NCBI GenBank assembly: GCA_020638135.1
Contig: JACKJE010000015.1
Location: 1 to 64,000, forward strand
Length of the DNA stretch: 64,000 nucleotides
Source: Methylobacteriaceae bacterium
GTDB lineage: Bacteria; Pseudomonadota; Alphaproteobacteria; Rhizobiales; Beijerinckiaceae
Direction of reading: 5' to 3'
Made by a program: the position numbers and the translations under genes. This document shows, piece after piece, positions 31,570 to 40,545 of the stretch (positions are counted from its first letter, which is position 1; the number at the start of each line of letters is the position of its first letter). Under the pieces are notes generated by a model. It saw only the letters and a list, made by a program, of their open reading frames with translations, made no database searches and had not been told where the DNA came from.

Positions 31570-32508
31570 ATGGCCGCAAAAGCCGGGCCCGCAGGCGCAG
31601 CAATTCCGCAATCCATCGACGCGACACTGGAGCTGTTGCGGTCGGCCGATTATGTGGCCGACCGTTCGCTGGCGACGGTCCTGTTCCTGTCGCTTCGGCT
31701 CGGCCGTCCGCTGTTCCTCGAAGGCGAGGCGGGCGTCGGCAAGACCGAGATCGCCAAGGTGCTGTCGCAGACGCTCGGGCGCCGGCTGATCCGCCTGCAA
31801 TGCTACGAGGGGCTGGATGCGGCTGCCGCCGTCTACGAATGGAATTACGCGCAGCAGATGATGGCGATCCGGCTCGCCGAAGCCGCGGGCGATCATGATC
31901 GCGAACATATCGAGCACGACATCTTCTCGCGCCGCTATCTGATCGAGCGGCCGCTCCTGAAGGCGCTGGAGCCGTCCGTCGAGGGGCCGCCGATCCTGCT
32001 GATCGACGAGCTCGATCGCACGGACGAGGCGTTCGAAGCGTTTCTTCTGGAGATCCTGTCGGACTTCCAGATCACCATTCCCGAACTCGGCACGATCAAG
32101 GCGGAACACCCGCCGATCGTCATCATCACCTCGAACCGGACGCGCGAAATCCACGACGCGCTGAAGCGGCGCTGCCTCTATCACTGGGTCGGTTATCCCG
32201 ACGCTGCGCGCGAGATCGAGATCGTGCGCGCGCGCGCGCCTGACGCGCCGCAGCAGCTGACCGAAGCTTTGGTGCTGTTCGTACAGAAGCTGCGCCAGCT
32301 CGATCTCTTCAAGTCGCCGGGCGTGGCGGAGACGCTCGACTGGGCGTCGGCGCTGACCGAACTCGACGCGGTCGCGCTCGATCCGAATCTGGTGACCGAT
32401 ACGCTCGGCGTGCTGCTCAAGTATCAGGACGACATCGCCCGGATCGATCAGGCCAAGGCGGGCGAGCTGGTGAACGAGGTGGCGGCCGACATGAAGGCGC
32501 GGGTGTGA
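31570..32508 (+). CDS. MoxR-family AAA ATPase (CoxD-like)
   Basis: A 312-residue AAA+ ATPase with Walker A GEAGVGKTEIAK, Walker B LLIDELDRTDEAF and sensor 1 in IVIITSNRTREIHDALKRRC. MoxR proteins work with VWA-domain partners as chaperones that insert metal or mature enzymes. CoxD does this for the Mo-Cu-S centre of CO dehydrogenase in Afipia (Oligotropha). The gene overlaps the VWA gene by 4 bases and leads the XdhC/MocA maturation set, which fits that role. Confidence 0.9.
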   Translation: MAAKAGPAGAAIPQSIDATLELLRSADYVADRSLATVLFLSLRLGRPLFLEGEAGVGKTEIAKVLSQTLGRRLIRLQCYEGLDAAAAVYEWNYAQQMMAIRLAEAAGDHDREHIEHDIFSRRYLIERPLLKALEPSVEGPPILLIDELDRTDEAFEAFLLEILSDFQITIPELGTIKAEHPPIVIITSNRTREIHDALKRRCLYHWVGYPDAAREIEIVRARAPDAPQQLTEALVLFVQKLRQLDLFKSPGVAETLDWASALTELDAVALDPNLVTDTLGVLLKYQDDIARIDQAKAGELVNEVAADMKARV

Positions 32509-33746
32509 CTCCGTCCGAGCGATCCTCCAACCCCTTTGCCGCGACCGCCCCGCAAGCGTCCGGCAAGCTCGCCGACAACATCCTCTATTTCGCGCGCGCC
32601 CTGCGCGATGCGGGCCTGCCGGTCGGGCCGGGCGCGGTGATCGACGCGATCAATGCGGTCGAGGCGGCGGGCATCGGCGCGCGCGAGGATTTTCGCGCGA
32701 CGCTGCATGCGGTGTTCGTGAAGAAGCACGAGCACACCATCATCTTCGATCAGGCCTTCGCGATCTTCTGGCGCAAGCGCGGGTTCATCGAAAAGATGAT
32801 CGCGCTGATGTCGCCGCAGGCGAAGGACCATTCCGAGCCGAAGAAGCCGGACGCCGGCGCCGCGCGCGTCGCCGACGCGCTCTACAAGCACAAGCCGCAG
32901 GAAAAGCCGAAAGAGCAGGTCGAGGTCGACGCGCGCTTCACCATGTCGGCGGCCGAGGTCCTGCAGACCAAGGATTTCGCGCAGATGAGCGCCGCGGAGA
33001 TCGCCGTGGCGCGCGCAGCCATCGCGCGGCTGCGCATGCCCTCCGAGAAGATGCGTCTGCGGCGCTGGAAGCCCGATGCGCATGGCGGGCGCGTCGATCC
33101 GCGCGGTACGTTCCGCAAGTCGCTGCGCTCGGGCGGCGTGATCGAACTGGCGTTTCGCGCGCACGCCGAGCGCTATGCGCCCATCGTCGCGATCTGCGAC
33201 ATTTCGGGCTCGATGAGCGACTACACGCGCATCTTCCTGCACTTCCTGCATCAGCTGACCGATCAGCGCCGGCGCGTGCACACGTTTCTGTTTGGCACGC
33301 GGCTGACCAATGTCACGCGCGCGCTGCGCCAGAAGGACGTCGACGAGGCGCTGGCGGAATGTTCGGCCGGCGTGAAGGACTGGTCGGGCGGTACGCGCAT
33401 CGGCGCTTCGCTGCATGCCTTCAACCGCGAATGGTCGCGGCGCGTGCTGGGGCAGGGCGCGATCTGCGTACTCTTTACCGACGGGCTCGAGCGCGATCAT
33501 CTCGATCAGCTCAGCGCCGAGATGGAACGCTTGCACAAGTCCTGCCGTCGCCTGATCTGGGTCAATCCACTGCTGCGCTATTCGGAGTTTCAGGCGAAAG
33601 CGTCGGGCGTGCGCGCCATGCTGCCGCATGTCGACGAATTCCGGCCGATCCACAATCTGCAATCGATGGCCGATCTCGTCGCGGCGCTGGCGCAGGAAAA
33701 GAATTCGGCGTCGACCGATCCGCGCAAGTGGCTGAGGGCGGCCTAA
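32505..33746 (+). CDS. VWA-domain protein (CoxE-like)
   Basis: A 413-residue protein starting at GTG 32505 within a GTGA overlap. The C-terminal half is a von Willebrand factor A domain with the MIDAS motif DISGSMS (about residue 230) and a downstream FTDGLERDH segment. The N-terminal half (YFARALRDAGLPVGPGAVIDAI) is typical of CoxE. With its MoxR partner it forms the chaperone pair used to mature molybdenum hydroxylases. Metal-ligating MIDAS residues are intact. Confidence 0.9.
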   Translation: MTPSERSSNPFAATAPQASGKLADNILYFARALRDAGLPVGPGAVIDAINAVEAAGIGAREDFRATLHAVFVKKHEHTIIFDQAFAIFWRKRGFIEKMIALMSPQAKDHSEPKKPDAGAARVADALYKHKPQEKPKEQVEVDARFTMSAAEVLQTKDFAQMSAAEIAVARAAIARLRMPSEKMRLRRWKPDAHGGRVDPRGTFRKSLRSGGVIELAFRAHAERYAPIVAICDISGSMSDYTRIFLHFLHQLTDQRRRVHTFLFGTRLTNVTRALRQKDVDEALAECSAGVKDWSGGTRIGASLHAFNREWSRRVLGQGAICVLFTDGLERDHLDQLSAEMERLHKSCRRLIWVNPLLRYSEFQAKASGVRAMLPHVDEFRPIHNLQSMADLVAALAQEKNSASTDPRKWLRAA

Positions 33747-33753
33747 GCAGTCG

Positions 33754-33779
33754 CCCTCTCCCCGCAGGCGGGGAGAGGG
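33754..33779. repeat. Palindromic intergenic repeat
   Basis: CCCTCTCCCCGC, AG and GCGGGGAGAGGG form a perfect 12-bp inverted repeat in the 55-base gap between the VWA and XdhC genes. Such CCCTCTCCCCGC palindromes are common intergenic repeats in rhizobial genomes (recalled knowledge). It could reduce transcription into the downstream genes. Confidence 0.75.
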
Positions 33780-33801
33780 AACAAATTCGTGGAGATGAAA
33801 C

Positions 33802-34125
33802 ATGCTCGCAACCGAAGAAGACATTCTCGCGCAGGCGGAAAGCTGGAAGAAATCCGGCAAAGGCGTCGCCATCGCGACCGTCGTCGAGACCTGGGGCTCG
33901 GCGCCGCGACCCGTCGGCAGCCACCTCGTCATCGACGAGGAAGGATTGTTTCTCGGCTCGGTCTCCGGCGGCTGCGTCGAGGGCGATGTCGTCACCGAAG
34001 CGCAGGACGTGATCGCCGACGGCAAGCCGCGCACGCTCGAATATGGCGTCGCTGACGAAACCGCATGGCGCGTCGGCCTGTCCTGCGGCGGGCGCATCCG
34101 CGTCTATGTCGAGAGGATCGATTGA
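33802..34125 (+). CDS. XdhC-family protein, N-terminal domain as a separate gene
   Basis: A 107-residue protein equal to the N-terminal domain of XdhC/CoxF-type maturation factors: VAIATVVETWGSAPRPVGSHLVID, GSVSGGCVEGDVV and LSCGGRIRVYVE. The last motif carries the conserved cysteine linked to molybdenum-cofactor sulphuration. ATG 33802 follows GGAG. The C-terminal Rossmann domain is encoded by the next gene, which starts at the base right after this stop. The split looks like two real genes: both ends are clean. Confidence 0.88.
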   Translation: MLATEEDILAQAESWKKSGKGVAIATVVETWGSAPRPVGSHLVIDEEGLFLGSVSGGCVEGDVVTEAQDVIADGKPRTLEYGVADETAWRVGLSCGGRIRVYVERID

Positions 34126-34833
34126 ATGCAGCTCGACATTCTGAAAGCGCTGAACGAGGAGCGGCGCGCGCGCCGCGCGGCCGTCCTCGTCACCGATCTC
34201 GGCAGCGGCGCGCAACGCCTCGTGAAGGCGGCCGACATTGCTGCGGACCCGATGGCCGAAGCGCTCGACAGGCAATTGCGCATGGGCAAGAGCGCGTCGG
34301 TGGAGATCGAGGGCAGGACGTATTTTTTCACCGTGCAGGCGCCGCCCGCGCGTCTCGTGGTGATCGGCGCGGTGCATGTCAGCCAGGCGCTGGCTGAGAT
34401 GGCGCGGCTCGTCGATTTCGACGTCACCATCGTCGATCCGCGCACGGCCTTTGCGAGCGAGGAGCGTTTCCCGAACGTGCGCGTGATCGCGGAATGGCCG
34501 GACAAGGTTCTGCCCGAGATCGGGCTCGACGCCTACACCGGCATCGCGGCGCTAACGCATGATCCGAAGATCGACGATCCCGCGCTGAAACTCGCGCTCG
34601 CGGCCAATTGCTTCTATATCGGCGCGCTCGGCTCGAAGAAGACGCACGCCAAGCGCGTCGAACGTCTGACGGGCGCGGGCTTTTCGCCAGAACAGATCGG
34701 GCGCATCCATGCGCCGATCGGACTCGATATCGGCGCTGTCAGTCCGGCGGAGATCGCGGTCTCCGTGCTTGCCGAAATCGTGCTGTCGTTGCGCCGGAAG
34801 CCGCTGCGCTCGGAGAAAGAGAAGGCGGCATGA
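34126..34833 (+). CDS. XdhC-family protein, C-terminal Rossmann-domain part
   Basis: A 235-residue protein matching the C-terminal half of XdhC: RLVVIGAVHVSQALAEMARLVDFDVTIVDPR (nucleotide-binding fold), ALTHDPKIDDPAL, FYIGALGSKKTHAKR and the closing APIGLDIGAVSPAEIAVSVLAEIV. XdhC proteins bind and sulphurate the molybdenum cofactor before its insertion into xanthine-dehydrogenase-type enzymes. It begins directly after the N-terminal gene and overlaps the next gene by 4 bases. Confidence 0.9.
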   Translation: MQLDILKALNEERRARRAAVLVTDLGSGAQRLVKAADIAADPMAEALDRQLRMGKSASVEIEGRTYFFTVQAPPARLVVIGAVHVSQALAEMARLVDFDVTIVDPRTAFASEERFPNVRVIAEWPDKVLPEIGLDAYTGIAALTHDPKIDDPALKLALAANCFYIGALGSKKTHAKRVERLTGAGFSPEQIGRIHAPIGLDIGAVSPAEIAVSVLAEIVLSLRRKPLRSEKEKAA

Positions 34834-35859
34834 AGTTCGGGCCTGTCCCGGTCGATCAGGCGGCGGGCGGCATCATCGCCCATGCGGTGCGCCGGCCGGG
34901 TCTGACCCTGAAGAAGGGCGATATCGTCGGCGCCGCCGAGATCGCGGTCCTGCGCGCGGCGGGCGTCGACCGGGTGACGGTCGCGCTGCTCGAGCCGGGC
35001 GACATCGGCGAGGACGAGGCGGCCGCGCTTCTCGCCAACCGGCTTGCGGGCGCGCATGTGCGGATCGATCCGCCATTCACTGGCCGCAGCAACATGTTCG
35101 CGACCCGCGCCGGCGTGCTCGTGGTCGATGCGCCGGCGATCGACGCCGTGAACGCGCTCGACGAAGCCATAACATTCGCGACATTGCCGCCGCTGCGCGC
35201 GGTCGTCGAAGGCGAGATGGTGGCGACGGTGAAGATCATCCCCTTCGCAGTCGCGCGGCAGGAAATCGACAAAGCGCTCTCAGTCGCTCAGCGCGGCGCG
35301 GCTCTCGATCGCGCCGTTCAGGCCGATGAAGGTCGCGATGATCTCGACCGTGCTGCCCGGCCTGAAACCCGCGACGATCGACAAGACGGCGCGTGTGCTC
35401 GATCGGCGCCTGCAACCCGCCGGCGCTCGGATCGTCTCGCATGAGCGCGTCGAGCATGAGACGCAGGCGCTCGCGCCGGCGATCGAACGCGCCACGCCCG
35501 ACAGCGATCTCGTCATCGTCTTCGGCGCATCCGCGATCACGGACCGGCGCGACGTCATACCTGCGTCTGTGGAGGCGGCGGGCGGGCGCATCGAACATTT
35601 CGGCATGCCGGTCGATCCCGGCAATCTGCTTCTGGTGGGCGCGACCTCGGCGGGCCGGCCGATCCTCGGGGCGCCGGGGTGTGCGCGCAGCCCCAAAGAG
35701 AATGGTTTCGATTGGATCTTGCAGCGGTTGCTGGCGGGCCTGACCGTGACATCGGCCGACATCCGGCGCCTCGGCGCGGGCGGCCTGCTCATGGAAATCG
35801 TGTCGCGGCCGCAGCCGCGCGCGGGCGGCGAGACGGAAGACGAGAACGAGGATGGTTGA
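34830..35859 (+). pseudogene. MoeA-like molybdopterin-binding protein with one frameshift
   Basis: The first frame gives MKFGPVPVDQAAGGIIAHAVRR, KKGDIVGAAEIAVLRAAGVD and MVATVKIIPFAVARQEIDKAL. After an apparent one-base insertion near 35280 the second frame continues RLSIAPFRPMKVAMISTVLPGLK, DLVIVFGASAITDRRDVIP and ENGFDWILQRLLAG to the natural stop. The corrected product of about 342 residues is the molybdopterin-binding protein often found next to XdhC and MocA genes. It probably helps cofactor activation or transfer. It starts at an ATGA overlap and ends inside the start of the mocA-like gene, so the operon is tightly packed. Confidence 0.8.
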
Positions 35860-36462
35860 GGTCGCAGCCATAGTGCTGGCGGCCGGCCGCTCCACGCGCT
35901 TTTCCGGCGGCGCGGCGGGCGCGACGAAGCTCGTCGCGGAGATCGACGGCGCGCCGCTGGTGCGGCATGCCGTGAGTGCGGCGCTGGATTTGGGCGCGCG
36001 GCCGGTGGTGGTCGTCACGGGGCATGCGCGCGACAGCGTGATGGCGGCGCTCGCGGGGCTCGATGTGCGCGAGGCCTACAATGCCGATTTTGCGAACGGC
36101 ATTGCTGCTTCCGTGAAAACGGGACTTGCCGCGCTTCCGCCCGGCGTCGACGGCGCGCTGGTATTTCTCGGCGACATGCCGCGCGTGACGGCGGCGCTCG
36201 GCAGGAGACTTATCGACGCCTTTGCCGCCGATCCCTCCGCCGACGCGGTTGCGCCGCTGGTCGCGGGGCGGCGCGGCAATCCCGTGCTGCTGGCGCGCAC
36301 GCTGTTCGCTGCAGCGCAGGCGCTCGATGGCGACGAGGGCGCGCGGAAGCTGCTCATGCGGCCGGATTTGCGGGTCGTCGAAATCGAGGCGCCGCGGTGC
36401 GCGCGGCCGCTGTCGACATCGACACGCCGGAAGCGCTGCGTCGATTGGCGTCGGCACAATAA
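35852..36462 (+). pseudogene. MocA/MobA-like molybdenum cofactor nucleotidyltransferase with a late frameshift
   Basis: Opens with the nucleotidyltransferase motif AAIVLAAGRSTRFSGG, then TKLVAEIDGAPLVRHAV, NADFANGIAASVKTGL and VFLGDMPRVTAALG. This is the MobA-like fold that adds CMP (or GMP) to molybdopterin. Near 36395 the frame shifts: the conserved ending VDIDTPEALRRLASAQ lies in the next frame and stops at TAA 36460-36462. The uncorrected frame runs on about 220 residues into antisense of the DoxX gene. The missing or extra base is probably in the GCGCGCGGCC run. The gene may be intact if this is an error. Confidence 0.8.
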
Positions 36463-36577
36463 ATGGATGCCCTGGCGCCTTTCGCGCTTTGAACGCGACG
36501 GTCCGGGCTGCAGCACAAAACCGCAGATGCCGCGGCGACCTGAAGGCTCGCCGCGGTTCTGGCGTCGCTGGCGTCTC

Positions 36578-36994
36578 CTACTTCGAGCCCGTCAGTCGGG
36601 ACGATGGTACGAGCGCGTAGACGCCATCGCCGAGAAGCGCAAGCGCCGCCAGACCCGCTGCCCAAAGGGCCGGGAACTCCCACCCGCCGCCCTTGGCGGA
36701 GGCCAGCCAGCCGTTTGCGCCATGGACGAGGACGATCGTCGCGATCATCTCGATGAAGAGCGGGATGGCGATCCACCGCACCAGAATGCCGACGATCAGG
36801 GCGAGGCCGCCGATAATTTCGAGAGCGAGGATCGGATAGAGGAACCAGGCCGGCAGGCCGATCGAGGCGAAGAACTTGCCAGCGCCGGCCATGCCGAACA
36901 CGAACACCTTGAGATAGGCGTGCGCGAGAAACATCACACCCATGGTTACGCGCAGGATCAACGCCGCGTAGGGGGCGGTCTTCTGATCGATCAT
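36578..36994 (-). CDS. DoxX-family membrane protein
   Basis: A 138-residue integral membrane protein with four hydrophobic helices: LILRVTMGVMFLAHAYLKVF, YPILALEIIGGLALIVGILV, IPLFIEMIATIVLVHG and ALWAAGLAALALLG. This is the DoxX/DoxD fold linked to quinone-dependent or redox-stress functions. The start MIDQKTAPY (36994) is preceded by GGAGAACC. It is convergent with the mocA-like gene and separated from the usg gene by a promoter region. Confidence 0.88.
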   Translation of the reverse strand: MIDQKTAPYAALILRVTMGVMFLAHAYLKVFVFGMAGAGKFFASIGLPAWFLYPILALEIIGGLALIVGILVRWIAIPLFIEMIATIVLVHGANGWLASAKGGGWEFPALWAAGLAALALLGDGVYALVPSSRLTGSK

Positions 36995-37231
36995 TTGGTT
37001 CTCCTTTTTTTCGACCCTAACGGGGTTTCCACACGTGCGGAATTGCGGCTGCGGCAACATGATCGTGCGTTTGCGCAAATGTGGATCTTGGCCCGGCTCT
37101 TGCTTTTTGTTTCCTGTGGTCGCGCCCGTTAACCATGTAGCAAGCAAACGGGACTGCAATCGGATTTGTTGCAGCTCCGCCGGTCGGGCGGACCGCAAAA
37201 GGAAGGGTCGACGAAATCATGTGAGGGCAAG

Positions 37232-37549
37232 ATGGTCGAGAAGATGCGCGTAGAGGCTACGGACATTGGCCGCACCGGTCGCGTTTCAGAAGATTTCCTG
37301 CGGCAGCTCGCCGGCTGGGGTCTGACGACGGCCGAAATTCTTTACCGCATGCCCGACCATCCCTCGGTCCTGCAGAGCTACATCTGGCAGGATTACGACG
37401 CCGCGCCGCATTTCCCGATCCTGAAGAAGTTCCTGACCTTCTGGCGCGAGACGCTCGACGGCCCGCTGTTCTCGGTGCGCATCGGTCACGAACGCCTGAT
37501 CCGGCCGGCCGAGATACGGGCGATCGGGGCGGAGTTGCGGTTTCACTGA
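37232..37549 (+). CDS. usg: Usg-family protein
   Basis: A 105-residue cytoplasmic protein of the alphaproteobacterial Usg family: SEDFLRQLAGWGLTTAEILYRMPDHPSVLQSYIWQDYD, then PHFPILKKFLTFWRETLDGPLFSV. The family name comes from a gene upstream of another gene in Caulobacter; no biochemical role is established. ATG 37232 (MVEKMRVEA) follows GAGGGCAAG. An internal ATG at 37244 is an alternative start. It stands alone, convergent with the GGDEF/EAL gene. Confidence 0.85.
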   Translation: MVEKMRVEATDIGRTGRVSEDFLRQLAGWGLTTAEILYRMPDHPSVLQSYIWQDYDAAPHFPILKKFLTFWRETLDGPLFSVRIGHERLIRPAEIRAIGAELRFH

Positions 37550-37577
37550 CTGGAACGCGACGCGCTGGGCGCCGCCT

Positions 37578-39746
37578 TCACGCCACTGCGGCGTGGTTCT
37601 GCTCGCCGCCGTCCTGCGCGCGCAGGCGGCGCGTGATGTCGGCGGCCGAGACCGGCTTGGAGAAGAGGTAGCCCTGCAATTCGTGGCAGCCCAGCGCCTG
37701 CAGGAAGCGGTGCTGGTCGGCGCTTTCGACGCCCTCGGCCGTGACCGTGAGGCCGAGCGCGCGGCCCAGATGCACGATCGAATGCACGATGATCGCGCCT
37801 TCGCCGGCGGTCTCCAGCGATTCCAGGAATGTCTTGTCGATCTTGATTTTGTCGAAGGCGAAACGGCGCAGATAGATCAGGCTCGAAAAACCGGTGCCGA
37901 AATCGTCGAGCGCAAGGCGGATGCCCATGGCGCGCAGGTCGATCATCGCGTCTTCGGCGGCGTCGGCGTCGGACAGCAGCACGCTTTCGGTCAGTTCGAG
38001 TTCGAGGCGTTCCGGCGCGATGCCCGCCTCCTGCAAGAGCCGCTCGACCGTCTCGCCGAAGTCCTTCTGACGGAATTGAACGGCCGACACGTTGACCGCG
38101 ACCTTGAGGTCGGGCCACAGGCGCATGTCATGAAGCGCGCGGCGTAAGACCCAATCGCCGAGCGGCAGGATCAGGTCGCATTCCTCGGCCAGCGCAATGA
38201 AGTTGGCAGGCGAGATCAGGCCATGCACGGGATGCGGCCAGCGCACCAGCGATTCCACGCCGACCATGCGCTTGCCGGAAATGTCCATGATCGGCTGGTA
38301 TTGCAGAACGAGTGCGCCGGCTTCGATGGCCGTGCGCAGATCGTCTTCGACCACCTTGCGCATGCGCAATTGATCGCCGAGCTTCTGCTCGAAGAAGGAA
38401 TAGCGGTTACGGCCGTCGTTCTTGGCGCGGTAGAGCGCGACATCGGCGCGGCGCATCAACTCGTCGACGGTGTCGGCGTCCTGCGGGCAAAGCGCAATGC
38501 CGATCGAGAGGCTGACATAGAGCTTTCGTTCGTCGATCTCGAAGGGCTCGACGAGCGCGTCGATGATCCGGCGCGCCAGCATTTCCGCGTCGCGGGGCCC
38601 CACAACGTCGGTCTGAACGATCGCAAACCGGTCGCCGTCCAGCCGGGCGAGGCGGCCCGAGGCGCGCAGGAGGTTGCCCAAGCGGTGGGCGAGCGCGCAG
38701 ATCAGCTTGTCGCCGACCTCGGGCCCGCAGGTGTCGTTGATCTCCTGGAAGCGATCGCAATCCAGATGAAGGACGGCTGCGCCATGCTCGTTGACGGTGC
38801 GCTTGACGCGATCGATCTCGCCCTCGAGCAGGCGTGCGAACAGGGTGCCGTTGGGCAGGCCGGTGAGCGGATCCTGGCCGACCGCCTCGAAGGTCTGCGC
38901 CTCTTCGTCCGCGACCTCCTCCGTCACGCGCCGCGCGTGGGCGAGGGTGAATGCGGCGAAGAACAGCGCGAAGACGATGAGCAGCCAGGCGACGTTCTCG
39001 ACCATGCGCTCGCCCGGCCGTTGCGGCCGCCAGGCGAGTACATAGGTCTGGCCGTCGGGCGTCGTCGTGAGGCGGACGGCCGCGTCTTCAGCCGGGACGT
39101 GCGCAGCGAGCGTGAGGTCGAGACGTTGCGTATCGGCCGCGCGTGCAAGGGCGGCCAGTGCGGCGGGGTCGATCGGGCGCGCCCCGACCAGCGCCAGTCG
39201 CACGCCTTCAGCGCCGAGATAGGGGACGACGCTGATGAAGGACGGACGGCCGTCCGGCAGCGCTATGGCGCTGCGCGGCGCCCCCCAGGGGGACGAAGCG
39301 TTGCGATCGGAGAGCGGGCCGCGCAGCAGCGCGCCTCCCGAGCCGGTTTCGGCGGCAAGGGGGGCTGCGGCCGCGAGCATGGCCGGCCATTCGGCGCCAC
39401 GACCGGCGCCGGGCGCCAGATCGCGCTCGAGATCGACGATATAGGTTTCCGTCGCGCCGGGCAGGCGGATCGGGCCGGCGCCCTGGACGCGCGCCCGCGC
39501 CATGGCCTCCGGCAAGCGTTCGGCCTGAAGGCGGGTCTCCTCGGCGAAGGCGGAGCGGGCGTCCTCGAGCGCCGAGACGACCGCCGCGGCTTCGGTCTGG
39601 GCCGCAGCGAGATTTGCACGGTCGCGCGAGACAAACAGGGCTGCCGCCAGGCCGAACAGGGTGAGGCAGACGACGATCCCCACGCCGAACGTGCCGCGTT
39701 CGCCGCGCACCAATCGCGCAGTCTTCTCGGGGGAGGCGATCATCAA
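37578..39746 (-). CDS. GGDEF/EAL protein with degenerate GGDEF: probable c-di-GMP phosphodiesterase
   Basis: A 722-residue membrane protein. Helix 1 (VGIVVCLTLFGLAAALFVS) and helix 2 (ENVAWLLIVFALFFAAFTLA, about residue 245) bracket an Ala-rich periplasmic sensor region with no recognised domain. The GGDEF domain has LDGDRF in the active-site loop, so cyclase activity is unlikely. The EAL domain keeps the catalytic set in near-canonical form: ESLVRW (EAL as ESL), NVSAVQFRQ, ELTES, DDFGTGFSS, KIDKTF, AEGVES and LQGYLFSKP. It probably degrades c-di-GMP, with GTP binding by the first domain as possible control. Start 39746 or 39743. Confidence 0.9.
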   Translation of the reverse strand: MMIASPEKTARLVRGERGTFGVGIVVCLTLFGLAAALFVSRDRANLAAAQTEAAAVVSALEDARSAFAEETRLQAERLPEAMARARVQGAGPIRLPGATETYIVDLERDLAPGAGRGAEWPAMLAAAAPLAAETGSGGALLRGPLSDRNASSPWGAPRSAIALPDGRPSFISVVPYLGAEGVRLALVGARPIDPAALAALARAADTQRLDLTLAAHVPAEDAAVRLTTTPDGQTYVLAWRPQRPGERMVENVAWLLIVFALFFAAFTLAHARRVTEEVADEEAQTFEAVGQDPLTGLPNGTLFARLLEGEIDRVKRTVNEHGAAVLHLDCDRFQEINDTCGPEVGDKLICALAHRLGNLLRASGRLARLDGDRFAIVQTDVVGPRDAEMLARRIIDALVEPFEIDERKLYVSLSIGIALCPQDADTVDELMRRADVALYRAKNDGRNRYSFFEQKLGDQLRMRKVVEDDLRTAIEAGALVLQYQPIMDISGKRMVGVESLVRWPHPVHGLISPANFIALAEECDLILPLGDWVLRRALHDMRLWPDLKVAVNVSAVQFRQKDFGETVERLLQEAGIAPERLELELTESVLLSDADAAEDAMIDLRAMGIRLALDDFGTGFSSLIYLRRFAFDKIKIDKTFLESLETAGEGAIIVHSIVHLGRALGLTVTAEGVESADQHRFLQALGCHELQGYLFSKPVSAADITRRLRAQDGGEQNHAAVA

Positions 39747-39845
39747 GGTTCCGTGGGGCTCACTAGTACGAGTCTAGTCACCGTTCGTTAACGACGCGTT
39801 TGGATTGCCGGATTAATTGCCGCCAACGATTGTGGCCGTACGCCG

Positions 39846-40538
39846 TCAGATCAGGCGCAGGCCCTTGAAGCTCGCATGGCCGTGCCTGCCGATGATCAGG
39901 TGGTCGTGCACGACGATGCCCATCAGGCTCGATATCGTTACGATCTCCTCGGTCATGCGGATATCGGCCTTGGACGGCGTCGGGTCGCCGGAGGGATGGT
40001 TGTGGGCGAGGACCAGCGCGGTCGAGCCCAGTTCCAGCGCGCGGCGCACGATCTCGCGCGGGTAGACGGGCGTGTGGTCCACCGTGCCGACCGACATGAC
40101 CTCGTCAGCGATAAGCGCGTTCTTCTTGTCGAGAAACAGAACGCGGAATTCCTCGCGGTCGGAATAGCCCATCGCGGCGCGGCAATAGTCGATCACCTCC
40201 TTGAATGAGGAGAGGACCTGCCGGTGCTGCACGCCCTGCCGGGCCAGTCGCTTGGCGGCAGCCTCTACGATCTTGAAGTCGACGATGGAGACCTCGCCCA
40301 CATCGCTGCTTTCGCGCAGGCGGTCCGCGCGGGCCGTCAGGACCTCCGCGAACGAGCCATGACGCTTGATCAGCGCCTTGGCGAGCGGCTTGACGTCGCG
40401 GCGCGGGATCGAACGGAACAACAGGAGTTCCAGGAGTTCGTAGTCGGCGAGCGCGTCGGGGCCGGCTTCGAGAAAGCGCGCGCGCAAGCGCTGCCGGTGG
40501 CCGTGATAGTGCTTTTCGTCCTCGTCCTCGCCGGCCAT
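39846..40538 (-). CDS. radC: RadC-family JAB-domain protein
   Basis: A 230-residue protein. The N-terminal helix-hairpin-helix-like part (HYHGHRQRLRARFLEAGPDALADYELLELLL) precedes a JAB/MPN metalloprotease-like domain with zinc ligands in VLAHNHPSGDPTPSKAD and HDHLIIG. Despite the name, a DNA-repair role has been withdrawn and the function remains uncertain. It follows map on the same strand, with a gap of only 7 bases, so the two are probably co-transcribed. Confidence 0.92.
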   Translation of the reverse strand: MAGEDEDEKHYHGHRQRLRARFLEAGPDALADYELLELLLFRSIPRRDVKPLAKALIKRHGSFAEVLTARADRLRESSDVGEVSIVDFKIVEAAAKRLARQGVQHRQVLSSFKEVIDYCRAAMGYSDREEFRVLFLDKKNALIADEVMSVGTVDHTPVYPREIVRRALELGSTALVLAHNHPSGDPTPSKADIRMTEEIVTISSLMGIVVHDHLIIGRHGHASFKGLRLI

Positions 40539-40545
40539 GGCGGCG

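Noticed and set aside
32448..34097. 549-codon minus-strand frame over the VWA gene
   Set aside because: Antisense to an intact MIDAS-containing protein; no ribosome-binding site or motif.
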